In this document: positions 26,200 to 39,954 of the stretch, in pieces | Position numbering within the stretch: position 1 is the first letter of the stretch | Layout: the number at the start of each line of letters is the position of its first letter | Origin: Monosporascus cannonballus | Taxonomy: Eukaryota > Ascomycota > Sordariomycetes > Xylariales | Reading direction: 5' to 3' | Assembly (NCBI GenBank): GCA_004154925.1 | Contig: QJNS01000096.1 | Span: forward strand, 204,082 to 268,081 | DNA length: 64,000 bases | Translations under genes and position numbers: made by a program | Notes under the pieces: model-generated | Seen by the model: the letters and a program-made list of their open reading frames with translations, nothing else | Databases searched by the model: none | Told to the model about the DNA's origin: nothing

Positions 26200-29100
26200 T
26201 TAGGTATTTTTTTATTTGATTAAGTATTAGGTAAATTCGTTTTGTTTTCGTATATCGAGAATTTTCTTTATTTTATATATTTATTTGTTTTCCATTTTTA
26301 TATTGTTTTATGCCGTATATACTTTGACTATATTTGTTATAAATTTAAATAAAAAACGTAAAAAATTAAATAAAATTCAACTTTTGGTAAAAGTTTTATT
26401 TAATAATTATTTTCGGAGATTTTCTTATTAATCTTGTATGGACCGATATATTTAAAATCGAGTTTTTTATTGAGTTTTTTTGATTAAATATTTTTATGGC
26501 GAAAAAAACCATTTTTCCCTTTTCGAAAATTAATCCTTTTAACCTCTTTTTGTTGTAATATTTGTTTATATAATTCCGTACGAATTCCAGTTTTACTTTT
26601 ACTTTTTTAATATAATTATCGTAATTATTTTAACTTAAGGATTATTTTGATATTAATTAGATTATTGTCGCATACTTTTTTATAAATTGTTGAAATAAAG
26701 TTAAAATTTGCGTTCGTAAATATTATTTTAATATTTTTATAATAACTGGTATTACAGGTTAATTAGGTAATAAGTAGTTTTTTTAACTTGGTTCTTTTGT
26801 TTATAATTAATATAATATCGTGAATAAATTTCTAAAATTTAATTTATTCGTTCCGTTTATTTATTTATTTGCAGTTTAAAAACGTTAAATAATTTATAAT
26901 TTAAGCCGATATATGTTTTTAAGCTTTGCTAAAACCTAGATAGGAATATTAATTCTTTATTTGAAATAACTTCTATTAATAATCCGTATATATTAAAAAT
27001 GTTTTTTAAAAAAAAATATATTATTTTTTCGGCGTTTGCATTTTCGTAATATAATAAGAAATAAAAAAGGTTTATAAATCGATCGATGATTACGAAAATA
27101 GTATCGTGATATATTTTTATAATTAAATTTTATAATTTAGAAATTTTAATAATAAAATGGAATGTAATTAAAAATTATAATTATTTTATAATTAGTAATG
27201 GCTGTAATTTTTCGTATAGTTTATGTTGTCGAAATTTCGTTTTAACATAAATATCGTATTGCTATATGATTTTTTATACCGTTAATTTTATTTTAAGAAA
27301 GAAATATATGCGTTAAAGTTGTTTTAAGGTTTTGTAAATCTCTGGATATCCGTATGGCTAATATTCATATATATTTTATATTAAATGTTTCTCGTATTTT
27401 TATAGAATTTATATTTTATTTATTCTTTAGTCTTTTTGAAGATTATCGTTATATAATTAAATTTTTCAGTATATATCGAAAAGTACTACTCGAATTATCG
27501 CAATTTGTCGTAAACGTAAATATTGTTTTATGATAATATTAAAAATTATATAGCTAATTTTAACTAAGATTTTCGAAATTTAATTACTTATTTAGGATAT
27601 TTACTTTGTTATTTTTTAAGCTTTTCCTATAGATAATAACGAAGTCGAAATTCGCTAATTTTTTCGTATAACGAAGTTATTATTCGGTAAGTTCCCTGGT
27701 AGTGGTAAATCGGATAAGATTTTGATAATCCGTATAAACTTTAACCTAATACAATTTTCCTTTTAAAAAATGCCTAAACTTTCGGAATATCATAATAATG
27801 GTCATAAAGCTTTTATTTGGAATATCGTGATTAAATTCGGTTCTTTTTAATTTATATAAAAAAATGTAATAAAGTGCAATTTGCCTTAATTATTTCGCTA
27901 TCTGATTATTACGTTTAACGTATAATCCGAAATATTGCTTTTTAATTTAACGGAGTGGTTTGGATCGTATATAATTAATACTAGCTTGCTTGTAATCGTA
28001 TTCTTGATATTCTGAAATATGTTTTCCGTTTCGAACGTTTATTTAAACTTTTTTTCTTTTTTTGTAAAGTTTGTTAAAGATATGGTTATTTTGCTGAAAT
28101 TTCGAATAAATTTTCTGTAGTAATTAGCGAATCAAAAAATGCCTGTACTTTTTTAACCGTGGTTAGTATCTGCTATTTTGTGACTGCAGCAATTTCTTGA
28201 GGTCCATTCTGATATATCTTAAGGTAATGATATGTCCTAGATATTTTACTTCCTATACGTAGAACTGATTTTTTTTGGCGTTGATAAATAACCTTGCGTC
28301 CTATAAAGCTTAAAAAAACTTTATGAACGTATTTTGCGTATGCTTTTTTTGTTTCTGAGAAAATAAGAATGTTATCGAAATAGCAAACGGCGGAAATATC
28401 GAGGTATTTTCGTAATATATGGTTAACCATTTATTGGAAACTTGCTGGTACGTTCGTAAGTCCTATTAAGGTAATTAAATATTTAAATAATTTGTATTTT
28501 ATTTTGAAGGCCGTTATTTATTTGTTTTTTTATCTTAATAAGGTTATATTTATGTCTAAGATGGAATACTGTTAATTATTGGGTTTTATAAAGTCGGTTT
28601 TTTATTTCCGTAGTTAGGGGTAATAATATTCGATTTTTAATAGTAATATCGTTTAATTATCGATAGTTAATCATAAATCCCAATTTTTTATTTTTTTAGA
28701 TACGAAGAATATTAGGTATTTTGTAATCGATTTTTCAGGTAGTTTTTGAAAGTACGTAATTTATTTTTGTTAAAATTATAAATAAGATAAAACTTCGACG
28801 AAAATCCTTTTTTAAAAATTATTTTATAATTCTATTCGCTATATTTTGATAATTTCGTATCGAATTCCCTTTTCAAAAGCTGCTTATATCTATGGTATTA
28901 TGGCGGCATATTAGTTAGATTTCTTTAATTTTTAGGGCTGTTATTTTAGATCGTTATTTAGTTGCTTTAATTTCGCTTTGATAGTAATAGCGATACGTTG
29001 TATTTTTCTTTAATATCTATTTTTTTCTTATGTTTTATCCTTTTGAGTAATAAGATTTTTCTCGTATCTTTATATCTGTATTCGTCGCCATTATCGATCG

Positions 29101-31440
29101 AATATTAGAATCTTAATTTTTTTTATTTGTTAATAAAATATAAGGTAAATTTTATCTAACCAATCTCTTTATTAATTAAGATTTCGTACTGGCGTATCCA
29201 TAGGAATTTTAAGATTATATCGTAATTCCTAAATAAAACGATATCGAAATCGATTGTTTAATGTTATCCTTAGACAAAAATCTCGAAATAATTAATTTTG
29301 CATATAATATTCCTATTGTCGTAAGCGAATTTTTAACTCTCGGTATTCGTCGTTATACAAGGTTTTAACTTATATTTTTATAATAGTTTGAATTTATTAA
29401 TTATATCCGGTACAATGTAATTCCCGCTTAGAGTTCCGCAATCCATTATTACGGTATACTAGTGCGTTCCTATTTGTATATCCAAAATAATAAGGTTATT
29501 AATGGTTTTTATTATCGTATTTAAAGCTTTTTTCGGAAATTTCTTTTAATTTTTCTGGATTTCGTTATCCTATAGCTTTTTTTTAAGTAATTTTGTTTTT
29601 TTAATCCCTATTCGAATTTGTTAAACTTTATTTATATTTTTGCGTTTAGCGCGTCAAGTTATCATATTTGTTGTTAGTGCCGGCGCACTGTTTTTTCGAA
29701 TTATATTAATTGTTTTTAGTTTTGTTGCAATTCTTTTTCTTATTAAATAAATTGTTTTCTTATATTTACGATTACGTCCCATTATACGTTATCTTAATTA
29801 TCGTTTTAAAGTTTTCTTATAAACTAACGTGTTTTTTCTTAATAACCATTTTTTGTAAAAAGTTGTAATAAATATTAATTAAAAATAAAAATCCGTAATA
29901 GCCTCTTAACAACAAATTTTTTATTATATACTAGATTAACTCCTTTTTCGTTTAATAATTATATTATTAATAATCATAAAAACGGTTTTTGTACGGATAT
30001 TATTTGTTTTGAACTAGCTTTTTATTTCGGCTAATTATTAAATAGTTTCTGGGGCTATGGATAAAAGGTATTAATATTATTGTTTATCGTTTTTATTATT
30101 TCTGGTACTGTTTAGAAAATTAAATTTTTTATAATATATGCGGGTAATTTGTCCGTGGATATAGTATTTCCATTTTTTATAATCGGGATATTTTCCTCGT
30201 CGACAATATATGGTATGTATTTTGCCGTATCGATCGGGGATTCCGAGGTAAATTCTTTCTAGTTAATTCAGGTATTTGCGTAATTATTTTTATAGTGTTT
30301 TTTATTATGTTTATAATATTTATTAAGTTAAGTTTTTAGTTTTTCGTATTCCTTAATGGATTTTTTGTTATAGGAAATTTTGTATATACTTAAGCTAAAT
30401 TATGTTATGGATTTGTTTTCGTTTTTGTGGTTCTTTTTAGATTATTCCTTAAATATTAGTTTCTAGTCGTTTTGACGAGGTTTCTTAGGTGCCTTGCATT
30501 ACGATGCTTTATATCCTATTTTGTTATAATTGTAGTATTTGATCTGGCTCCAGTTTTTTCTATAAGTGGCTCTTAATTCTATAGATCTTAATTCCATACC
30601 GTAAAAAGTGTTATTGCGTCAAAAAGCGTTGGTATTAACCGTATATCGGGATTTGTTATTATTTTTTCTTTTAGTATTTTTAATATGCTAGGTATATTAT
30701 CGATTGTCAATTTTAATTGCCATAACGATATAATCCGACAAATAATTAAGTCGATTAAGTTTAAAAAATTTACTTGTTAATATTTTTTATGGTTTATTTA
30801 ATTTAACAGTTAATTAAATTAATATATTGCAATAATTCAATATTAAATTTTTGAATCGTAATTATTAAATTTATATTTCGGTTTTTATTTTTTATTTATT
30901 ATTTCGAAAACTTTAATTAATATTTATTTAAAATATTTATAATCATTATAAATTTGTATTATTTGCAGGTTCCGTTTTTTAATTAATAAAATTTTATATT
31001 TTTTATAACGAATTCGAATTATATAACCGTATTTCCAAGAAATCGCTTGATTATAAATTTTATTTATATAATAAACGTAATAACTGGAATAGAAAAAACC
31101 CGAAATTTATTGAATATTAAGTTAAAAATAATTATAATTTAATCGAAATTCCGTCGAAAAATTATAGCTTAAAAATTAAAGCATTTTTCCCGGTTTTTGG
31201 GTAAAATTCAGCTAAATAATTTAACTTATTTAAAAAGGTTTTCCGGTTTTGGAAATCTTTTTTAAGTTTTTTATAGGCGGCTTAAAAGGACGTCGTAAGA
31301 TCATTATTGTTTTTTAAGCTGAATAATACGTTCGTTTATAGCATTTAAACGTCGAAAAATTTCTTTGCGAAAAAGGCGAGGCTTTTCCTTTTCCTCCTCG
31401 GATTCCATTCTAATATCCGAGTAATCAGGAACCTGGTAAA
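26200..31440 (-). pseudogene. gypsy-2 gag-pol, RIP-degraded
   Basis: Mirror image of gypsy-1. Gag with a zinc knuckle (YYNYNKIGYKA) lies about 30550-30500, RT about 28900-28000 and integrase about 27400-26600. An 85-codon open part at 28430-28173 reads MVNHILRKYLDISAVCYFDN then ILIFSETKKAYAKYVHKVF, covering the RT catalytic box with YFDD changed to YFDN (a G-to-A change in the second Asp codon), and QNGPQEIAAVTK. Both gypsy copies are dead, so neither supplies enzyme. Confidence 0.8.
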
Positions 31441-31846
31441 TGAGCTGTTTGGGCTGTTTGCTAGTAGATATAATGTCAACGATATTGCTTAAAGTTTATT
31501 AATATTGTTAAATAAAAATTTATAATATATAACGGCTAGGGATTTAATTAATTATTAAACCTTAATTATACGGGTTTATGTTAATAAAATTATCGTGAAA
31601 CTTTATAATAATAAAATAATTTATTTATATTTTTAAATATTAAAATATAAAGATTATATTACAAATAATTACTATTAATAAATATCACAAATTAAAATTA
31701 TTACTAAATATTACAAATTAAAATTATTTAAATTATAAAAATAATAAACGTATTATATTTAATTTTTTTAGTTTTATTAGTTCTGGCTTTATGGGTTTTA
31801 CGATCGATCTTGTCGAGCCATTACGTAACTCGACCTATATGGCTTA

Positions 31847-33388
31847 CAACTCACAGGGGTATTTTTTGTTAGTTACCTCCACCGCCCCACTTGGTTTCCC
31901 TTAAAGGCTAGTATGTAGACTCCCATAGAATTTGTATAGAAATCTACCTGTTTTCATATATCTATAAATCGTCATTACCATAACCCGTATACAGCGTTTT
32001 ATTAATTTATTAATAACTGTATTTGTTTCGAATTAAGATTTTTTCGTAATTTCTAATATGGACCTAAAAGCTTAGTTTCGATATATCAAGAAATAACGTC
32101 TTCGAAAAACGTCGCTATTAATTAAAATTGCCGAACGCCTTTAATAACGTCAATAACAGTTTTAAACCTTTTGTCGCCTTTTTCGAAAACCTTTTAAAAA
32201 GCGCGATCTTAATATTAAATATAGTTCGAAAACTTTATAAGGACTTAATTTTTTAAAGGATCTTATAAAGGACAAAAAGCATTAAATTTATATATTAAAA
32301 CAGCATTTCCTAAATCTAACGTATTTAAAGTTTGCCGGGATAACAAAAAAGACTTCCCGGCAGGTCCAATACGCGTTAAATACATCCTTAATACCAATTC
32401 GTAAAGGTTCGAAAAAAGGATGAAAATTCCTATTACCAATAGCAACCTAAAAGCTTTTGCATTTCTTTAAATACTGGCCTTATCGTTAAATACTTTGGGG
32501 TAATTTTCGGTATTTTGTTCCTGGCCTTAAATGGTCCGAGGAAGATATTATTTATCGTATTTTTTAAAGCTGAGTTTTTATTGTAAAATTAAAAGCTGTA
32601 AAAAGTTTGTTTTGAATAATAATAATAAAATATATAAGGCCGAATTGTATAAAGAATAATTTTAAACTTAATTTATACGAAAAGACCTATTAAAACGAAA
32701 TTTAATATGTTTTAACAAATATTACGTAATTACCTAGCCTTATTACCGTTAGTGGTTAACGATTTATAATATCGAAAACTCGGATTTTTTCGAATATTTT
32801 CGTATATAAGATTTTTATGGGTAAATATTTTGGGGATGCTTTCGAAAAAGGTATAAAGGGCCCTGTTATATATAGTTTAAAGGCTATGGATATATTATTT
32901 CAAAGAAATATAATATAGTAATATTTCTTATAATGAAGAAATTTATAAATCGTTTCCTTAATACGTCCATATTTTAATATAACGATAATCCGGTTTATTA
33001 AATAAAACCTACTTTCGAAAAGTTTAACGCTTTTAAAATATATATTTTTAAATGGTTTTTTAATAATTTTAACTTAAATCTTATCGAAAACGTCTACGCT
33101 TAAATAAAATCTTATTTAAAGGGAAAATATGATTTATAATAATTAACAGAAAAACAACTATATATAACGATATTTAAGGTTTGGTACGTCGTCTTTAAAA
33201 TTTTTCTAATTTCGTTAACTTTAACTTAATAGGATAAAATAAAACGGTACTTTGAAAGTGATAAGAAACAGCAGAGGAATTAATGGAGGTATTTTTGCAT
33301 ACAAATTATATAGGAGTATACTTACTAGCTGTTCAGGAAATCTTGTGGGGCGGTGGAGGTAACTAACAAAAAATACCCCTGTAAGTTG
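31847..33388 (+). mobile_element. Tc1/mariner-like transposon in the gypsy-2 LTR
   Basis: 1,542 bp flanked by TA on both sides (31845-31846 and 33389-33390). The terminal inverted repeats are about 43 bp and differ at one base: CAACTCACAGGGGTATTTTT on the left, CAACTTACAGGGGTATTTTT as the reverse complement on the right, both continuing to accgccccac. The interior is AT-rich and broken. The empty site in 25127-25509 confirms the limits. Confidence 0.9.
32000..33260 (+). pseudogene. Tc1-like transposase, RIP-degraded
   Basis: The plus strand about 32970-33150 reads DNPVY*IKPTFEKFNAFKIY, then FKWFFNNFNLNLIENVYA*I and KSYLKGKYDL. This matches the Tc1 DDE core order D.APVH.SK ... W.P.SPDLNPIENVWAWIK, with stops where Trp or Gln would be. 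N-terminal helix-turn-helix parts are not readable. Not functional. Confidence 0.65.
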
Positions 33389-33449
33389 TAGTCATTTTCT
33401 AGTTGCAACCGTTTCCCGAAGCCGCAGCCTGTTAGGTCATAACACGTAT

Positions 33450-33924
33450 TTCCGATCTTTGTAAGTATACGCCGTAAAGTCCTAATTATAAGCTTATCTG
33501 TTTTCGGTCGTTATCTTAAAGATATTCGTTAGGTAATTAATATGATCGATTTTTTCCGTACCTTTTCCGGAAAATATAAATATGGACGAAAAACCGCTTG
33601 AGCCATTACTTCGTATCGTATAACGGATTCGTTTTTTTTAGATAAAAAATTATATTAAGTTTTGTAAATATAATAAGTTATTAAAAATTCTAATCAAAAT
33701 CGATATAATTTCAAATATCGAACGCGTATACTTTAAATTGAAATTCGTTTTTAAAGCGATCTTAGTTCTTAGATTCCTTATAAATAACGGAAGGCGTTAA
33801 CGGTACGGTCGCTATTATTATTATTAGCGTATTTCGATGATTATAATTGATATATAACTTGTATTGTTTTAACAGCAGCTGATCAATTAATATATGCCTT
33901 AATTAAGCAAATAAAACTTTTAAT
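33450..33924 (-). pseudogene. copia 5' leader and gag start, RIP-degraded
   Basis: The segment between the gypsy-2 target duplication and the copia 5' LTR. By position it should hold the primer-binding site and the start of gag on the minus strand. No gag motif is readable. Confidence 0.45.
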
Positions 33925-34081
33925 TGTCAGATATAAGAGACATTAGTTATATATATATTGATAACCAGTTGCAAATGCTTTAAAATGCGCATTGCACTTT
34001 AAGATAATCTAGTCCCGGAATATATATGTTCCGATCAGAGGGGAATCTTCCGTATATGGGGTGCTAGAGCACTCCCTGCTA
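33925..34081 (-). repeat. copia 5' LTR, main part (continues at 46828-46836)
   Basis: TGTCAGATATAAGAGACATT to ctccctgcta aligns with 20279-20441. The remaining bases of the LTR end, TAGCTGACA, lie 12.7 kb away at 46828-46836 beyond the pogo element. In the retained part the LTR is GC-richer (gaggggaatcttccgtatat) than its 3' partner. Confidence 0.88.
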
Positions 34082-34149
34082 ACCTCGGACCCCACATAAT
34101 AAATAACCCTAACAATAAATAGGGAAAATACCCCCAAATTCATAGTAAC

Positions 34150-35788
34150 CTACATACTCCAAAGCCTTTTAACAACGTAACAACGTATTTCTTAATAAAA
34201 TAAAGCTATTTAGGCTATTTAGCTTTACGTTGCCTTTTTTTAGCAAGCGGCTTTTTAATATAATTGTTAATTAGAACCTAATTACCAGTTTTTATAGGCT
34301 TTAAACGCTTAATAACTTTGTCCTTAGCTAACTTAATATCTGATAAATTCGTAAAAATCTTATTCGGTTACTTAATAACAATTTGGCATTTGCAACTTTC
34401 GTTTTTTTCGAATTTCGTTCGCAAAAGTTAATTATTATGACAAAAAATAATATTTTCAATATTTAAATTATTAAATCCTTTAATAATTTTAATTACCATT
34501 TTCCGTATATCGCGAAACGCTTTCGCTTAATTATATAAGGCCGTTTATATATTTTTTCGTAATTTTAAGGCCTTATAAAAAATATATACGATTTCGTTCT
34601 AATTGTTAATCACTTGTTCCGGAGGTATTTTCGGCTTAAGGGCCGGCTAAGGTGCTATTTCGGGGTCCTTTAATACCATTTCGGGTTTAAAAAAAGTAAG
34701 CCGGTATAACGTTATCTAGCTTTAATATTTTTGTCGGTAAAAGCGATTTCGGCAACCTTGCGATATATTTTTAGCATACGGCGTTTGTATTCGGAAATTA
34801 TTGCAAATAATCCGCCGGCCTTCCGTAAAACGATATAATATTCCTTTTTAAATACGGAAAATACGGTAACGTCGAATAACTAAAGATTATTACTCGAATA
34901 AGGTAAAAAATATATAAAGGTAACCTTATTTTTAAAGCATTTTTATATAAAAATAAGAAATACATATATAATATGGTTATTTAAAATAAATAACCGCCAT
35001 TTATTATGAAAACGAGGTTTAATTTCCGGAAAGAAAATAGATTTTAATTATTTTAATGCGATAACGTTATTAATTTACCTTTTCAGAATTAACGTATATT
35101 CGGCTTTTTCGATATTTTCCGGTAATTACTGTTTTTAAACGGTAAAATTACTAAAAATATATACGGCCGTATTTTTTCCGTATGTAAAGCCGATATATTC
35201 GAGGATAAATACCTATAATGTTACCCCCGACTTTTTAAACTTTGTGCGAATCGTTTCCGAAAATCCCATAACCGTTTTATCGGCTTATTCCCCCTTTTGG
35301 ACGCCCGTTTTATCCATATTATATTCGTTTGCAGGCTGGATTTTGTATTTGGTTTGGACGGCGGCGAAAAGGGGGAAAAACTTACGTACTTCGTCGCGAT
35401 CGCGTATTTCGAAACGTTTTCGAAATATAACTCGGCCTTTTTTTGTATGTATTTTGTCATAACGTACGATAAAACGATTAACCCAATATTTCCCGGAGGT
35501 CTTTTCAGGGCCTAATAAGGTTTTTGCCATTTAACGGACCTGTATCTTCATGGGGACGCGGCCGTATACCTTTTCGTACAATATCCAGTTAACAAATTTA
35601 TCCTTTTCCTGATCCGACAGCTTATACGCTTTAGCTTTGGCTTCGGAACGCGATTTGAAACCATGGACGCGGTATGACAGGGTCGACTGGGGTATATCAA
35701 ATCGCAAGCTCGCAAGGGTTTCGGAACCACCTTCCGCCATAAAATTCTTGGCATCCCGAATTCTGCCCTCTCGGTCGAAATTAACCAT
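34150..35788 (-). pseudogene. pogo/Fot1-like transposase, broken
   Basis: The first 85 codons (35788-35534) are intact: MVNFDREGRIRDAKNFMAEG with a Psq-type helix-turn-helix (SETLASLRFDIPQSTLSYRV) and the start of a CENP-B-type HTH (LSDQEKDKFVNWIL). After a stop at 35531-35533, an overlapping frame (35530-35285) continues with GKYWVNRFIVRYDKIHTKKG and KYKIQPANEYNMDKTG, the family's N.DE.G at the start of the DDE nuclease, with Glu replaced by Lys. Further down (35250-34150) stops accumulate. Fewer RIP changes than in the surrounding elements. The enzyme would mobilise the element at TA sites. Confidence 0.8.
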
Positions 35789-35831
35789 CTTTACCCGAAA
35801 TCAATTGACTAAAGGGTTGTTGAGTTATCGC

Positions 35832-35908
35832 TTACCTCATCTTGATCAGGACCCCATTTTGGAGGTTGTGGCTGCGCCTGCGGCGCAGCAGCCGTAGCCA
35901 CAGCTATA
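35832..35908. repeat. GC-rich subterminal palindromic block, copy B
   Basis: Contains GCTGCGCC-TGC-GGCGCAGC at 35871-35889 and aligns with 8268-8344 in reverse complement with few differences. Both copies kept this block while adjacent sequence was converted to A/T. Confidence 0.7.
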
Positions 35909-38837
35909 GCTTTTGATCAAGAAGTATCTATTAGGGGTTTAATGTATTAGCTAAACTCTTTTAAGAATAATACCCATAAAAATAATAAAACCTTTAAAAT
36001 AAGGCCTAATAACAAATTATGATTTTTTTGTTCCGTTTGATACGTTTTTATATAAATTCGTAAAAATTATTAATATTAATTTTGGTAATATATATTAATT
36101 ACGAAATTCCTAGTATTTTAACTTATATAATTTAACGTAAAATTAAAATCTTTACTTTTTGATATAATAATAATTTTAATTAATACGAAATAAAAATTAT
36201 TATAATAAAAAAATAACCCAAAATCCCGATTAATATATGCCATAACCTTTTACTTTTCTTAGGCCAACATAATAATAATATAACCTTATAAGCTAAAATA
36301 ATAATATATAAAGCTTAAAATCGCCCGTAATAAACCTTAAAATATATTTTTTTCCTAATTAATTAAATACGGGTAATATACTTAAAAATTTGAGATAAAT
36401 ATTTTAAATTTTTGAATATTTAATTTTTTAAAGTAAAACATTTATTTTTATCCGATATTTTTACCGGTTTTTTGCCGATATAAACATAATTAACTTATAT
36501 ATTAATGTTATGTATACGGCCGATAACCTTATAAAAACTTTGCGCCGTCGGTTTATTCGCCTTATATTAAACGTTATATTTAGTAAATAAGGCCGTATTT
36601 TACGGAAAAAATAAGTTAATATAATACATAATTTAATTTTCGAAAACTTTAATATTTTTTTCGTTATTAAAATAAATATTAGGAAATCCTTAATTATTTA
36701 AGCCTTTTTATTAATAACCGATTTAATTATTATCTAAGTCGTATTATTAGTTAAGCTGGCGAAAAAATAACGAATTTTTGTATTAATAATTCTATATTTT
36801 GTTTTTATTTTGATATTTGCGGATACGAAAAAACTTAATTTAAAAATATTTGACCATATAGCTGCCGGATAATATAATTATATTATTTTTAATTTTGAAT
36901 AAATATCGAACGATTAATTCCAAATTGCCATATTAAATTTTGTTTTCGAACGACGATATAGTTTAATTATTATTGACGAAATATATTTATTATTAAAATA
37001 AAAAAGTTTCCGGCCTAAATATGTTAATATCCGTAACCTGCGCTTTATTTTCCTTATTTATATATATTAATTTGTATATATAATAATTATTAATAATATT
37101 ATAAAAAATAAATCGCAAAATATAACGGCTTTCGTTAAATCGGCAGCCTAATTAAATATAATTATAAGGTAGAAGTCCGGCGTTTTAGTATTAATCGTCC
37201 CAAAATTAATATTATTATTTTTTTATATTCAAAAATTAACGTTCGAATTAAGAATATTTAAATTTTTTAATAATTAATATATCCGGATTATTAAATAATA
37301 TTTTTTTAATCCAATTTAATAACTTACGTTTTATTATTAAAATTATTATTTATGTTAATAATAAAGCGAAAACCATAAATATTCATAATTACCTAATTAG
37401 GGTTATGGTAAACCAGGGGTATTTATTAAAGGTTATAAAAAAAGTTATTAAGTTTTATAATTCCGAAATATTTTACGGAAATTAAATTTACGTATATAAT
37501 AATTTAAAATAATAAAATAATCTTATCCGTATCGTTATATTTATTATCGTTTTTAGATTAAATATAAATATTCCAGATATTAATCGAATAATATAATAAA
37601 ATATACTTAAAAACTTTTTGATTAAGAATTTATAATAACGATTTAATTAAACGGTTTATAGCTATAAGTAATTAAATATAATTAACCATAAATAAACCAT
37701 ATTATTTGCACTTTATTAAACATTTAATAAATATAAAATTAAGTTATTTATTTTAAAAAAAGTTAAAATAACGAAAACGATTTAAATCCGGCAAATTAAA
37801 AACCGTATTATCCATAAAAATATAAAAATTATAATAAAAAGTAACGTAACGGATTCGGATAATAAAAAAATGATACGTAATTTATCGCAAATAATTTTAA
37901 TTAAAACGAAATAATTATCAAATTTTAATCTTAATTTTCGGCCGGCCAAAATATTATTCGTAAATTTCCGAAATAAAATAATTTTGATTTGCGGTACCGG
38001 ACAAAAATAAGGTCTTAATAATATGCGTTATTTAACGGCAAATATGTACGTAAAGCGATTTTGGTACATTTAAAAAAATGAAATTATTATATTTAAAAAA
38101 ACTATAATAATTTAATTCCGGCTGGATTTTATTATAATATATATATGCTTAATTTCCTTTATATACCTAAGTTTTTAAATTCGAAAATATTTACGTAAAA
38201 ATAATTAAAAGCCGGTTTAATAAAGGCAGTTATTTAGTAAATAATAAAATCTTAATATAAATAACGGACGAACGAATTATGTTTTATGTAATTATTTCCA
38301 TTTAATAATAAAAAGATAAAATAAATATTTATTCTTATTAAATTTAAACGGTTTTTACTTAATAAATTTCCGAATAAATTAAACGAAATTAAAGATTTAT
38401 ATTTAATTTAAAATATAATCGAATTAATTAAGGTAATTCCCGGTTTCGATAAATAGTAATATTAAGATATTTTAAAAAATCGCTTATTTTTTGCGTTATA
38501 TATAATATATAAAAAAACTATATTTTCGATTTCATAAAAAATATAAATAATTTTCCGCAAACGGCGGAATTCGCTTAATTAGAAATAACGGCGTTATACC
38601 TTTATATCGCAAACCGATTTATATAGGTTACGGATTATTATTACGTTATAAATTTAATAAATATCGGAAAGAATTATAAAGCCGCCTTAAATTATGTTTT
38701 ATTTTAATTAAAATATACCGTATACGGTTATTCGGTTTAAATTAATAATTAACGGTTTAACGGTAATTTTAATAATTTAAATATTAAACCGGTACATAAT
38801 TTATATATTTTCGCAATTTAAAATTATAATTTCGATT

Positions 38838-39062
38838 ATGGCGATACCTGTACTTATATATGTAATTCGCGACGTACTAAGTAATCCTAATTTAAAACTT
38901 ATTTCGTCCCCTTTATTTATAACGTTAACGCAAAACTTATCGTTTTTAAATATTTTTAACCTTTTAGCCCCGTTTTTATTACCGTACTTATATTTATATA
39001 ATTCGTTTACTTTTATATCGTTACCGGAATCGCCGGCGTCGCCAAAACGTAATAATCTGTAA
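38838..39062 (+). other. Open stretch in the 8-kb insert, uncertain
   Basis: A 74-codon open frame, hydrophobic and leucine-rich, ending LPESPASPKRNNL. The opposite strand of the same region is also partly open, with a Lys/Asn-rich reading. I cannot tell which strand is coding, if either. Confidence 0.25.
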
Positions 39063-39954
39063 TTTAACGTTATAAATAATATATCGGAAAAAAAATCGAA
39101 AAAATAATCTTTATCGAAATTAAAAAATCGTACGTTAGGAATAAACGGTATTTGTCGGATAATAATATTAATAACAAATTAAAAAATAATTGCGATATTA
39201 AGTTAAAAAATAAAAAACGAAATTTTACCGGTTTTAATTAAGGCCGATAATAAAAAACGCGTTCGGTTTCGGCGCGCCGTTACGGTCGTAAAATACGATA
39301 ATTATAAATATTCATATAATATTAATTAAAGCCATTAATATATTATCCATTTACGGGATATTAATTCGTTTTAATCCGGATTAATTATATGCCGTAATAG
39401 ATATATAATAAATCTTTTTAATTAAGAAAATTAACGAAATTTTGTATTACGCGATTCGAATTATAATTTATTGCGATTATTAATAAATTATCTTTTTAAT
39501 TTATAGCCTTTGATCTATAACGCCAAATTAAAATTTCTTAAATCTTATTTTCCGGTTCTTTTTTTCGAATTCGTTATATTAATTTTTAAAATGTTTTTAT
39601 TTTTTTAACCCTTAAGGTACTTTAGTTCGGGTTAAGTAATTAAGGTAAAAAATCGATTATACGGATAAATAAATAATATTGAGAATTTTTCGTTAATATT
39701 AAAAAAATTATTTTCTTATTATTAATATAATTATTTTGGCGTCCGTTTTTCTTTAAATATTAATTCGAAACGTTTAAAATCCCAAATTTATAATAAATCT
39801 TTATTAATTATGTTTTATAATTTTATCCTTTTATAATTAAGATTAATATTTATCGGTATACGGTCCTAATTAATATTTTTCGAAATCGTCCTTATATTTT
39901 ATTGTTATTTTGTTAAAAATTTTGATAATTATTTTTTTTTCGAACTGGAGCTTT

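Larger units (their letters stand above)
25127..33444 (-). mobile_element. gypsy-2: Ty3/gypsy retrotransposon, RIP-degraded, nested in copia
   Basis: Two LTRs (25127-25509; 31528-31846 plus 33391-33444) enclose about 6.0 kb coding on the minus strand. The perfect 5-bp duplication CGTAT at 25122-25126 and 33445-33449 defines the insertion exactly. Same family as gypsy-1 but opposite orientation. It interrupts the copia internal region between gag (33450-33924) and pol (20442-25121). The upstream LTR carries a Tc1-like element. Confidence 0.9.
31528..33444 (-). repeat. gypsy-2 5' LTR, split by a Tc1-like element
   Basis: LTR parts are 31528-31846 and 33391-33444. The sequence passes from 'gacctatatggctta' directly into the transposon terminus and resumes at 'tagtcattttctagttgcaacc', exactly where the intact LTR has ggcttagtcatt. 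The end TCATAACA is followed by the CGTAT duplication. Confidence 0.88.

Noticed and set aside
35244..35897. Plus-strand frames over the pogo transposase
   Set aside because: The minus strand carries recognisable HTH and DDE motifs; plus frames are shadows, one of them crossing the nested element's end.
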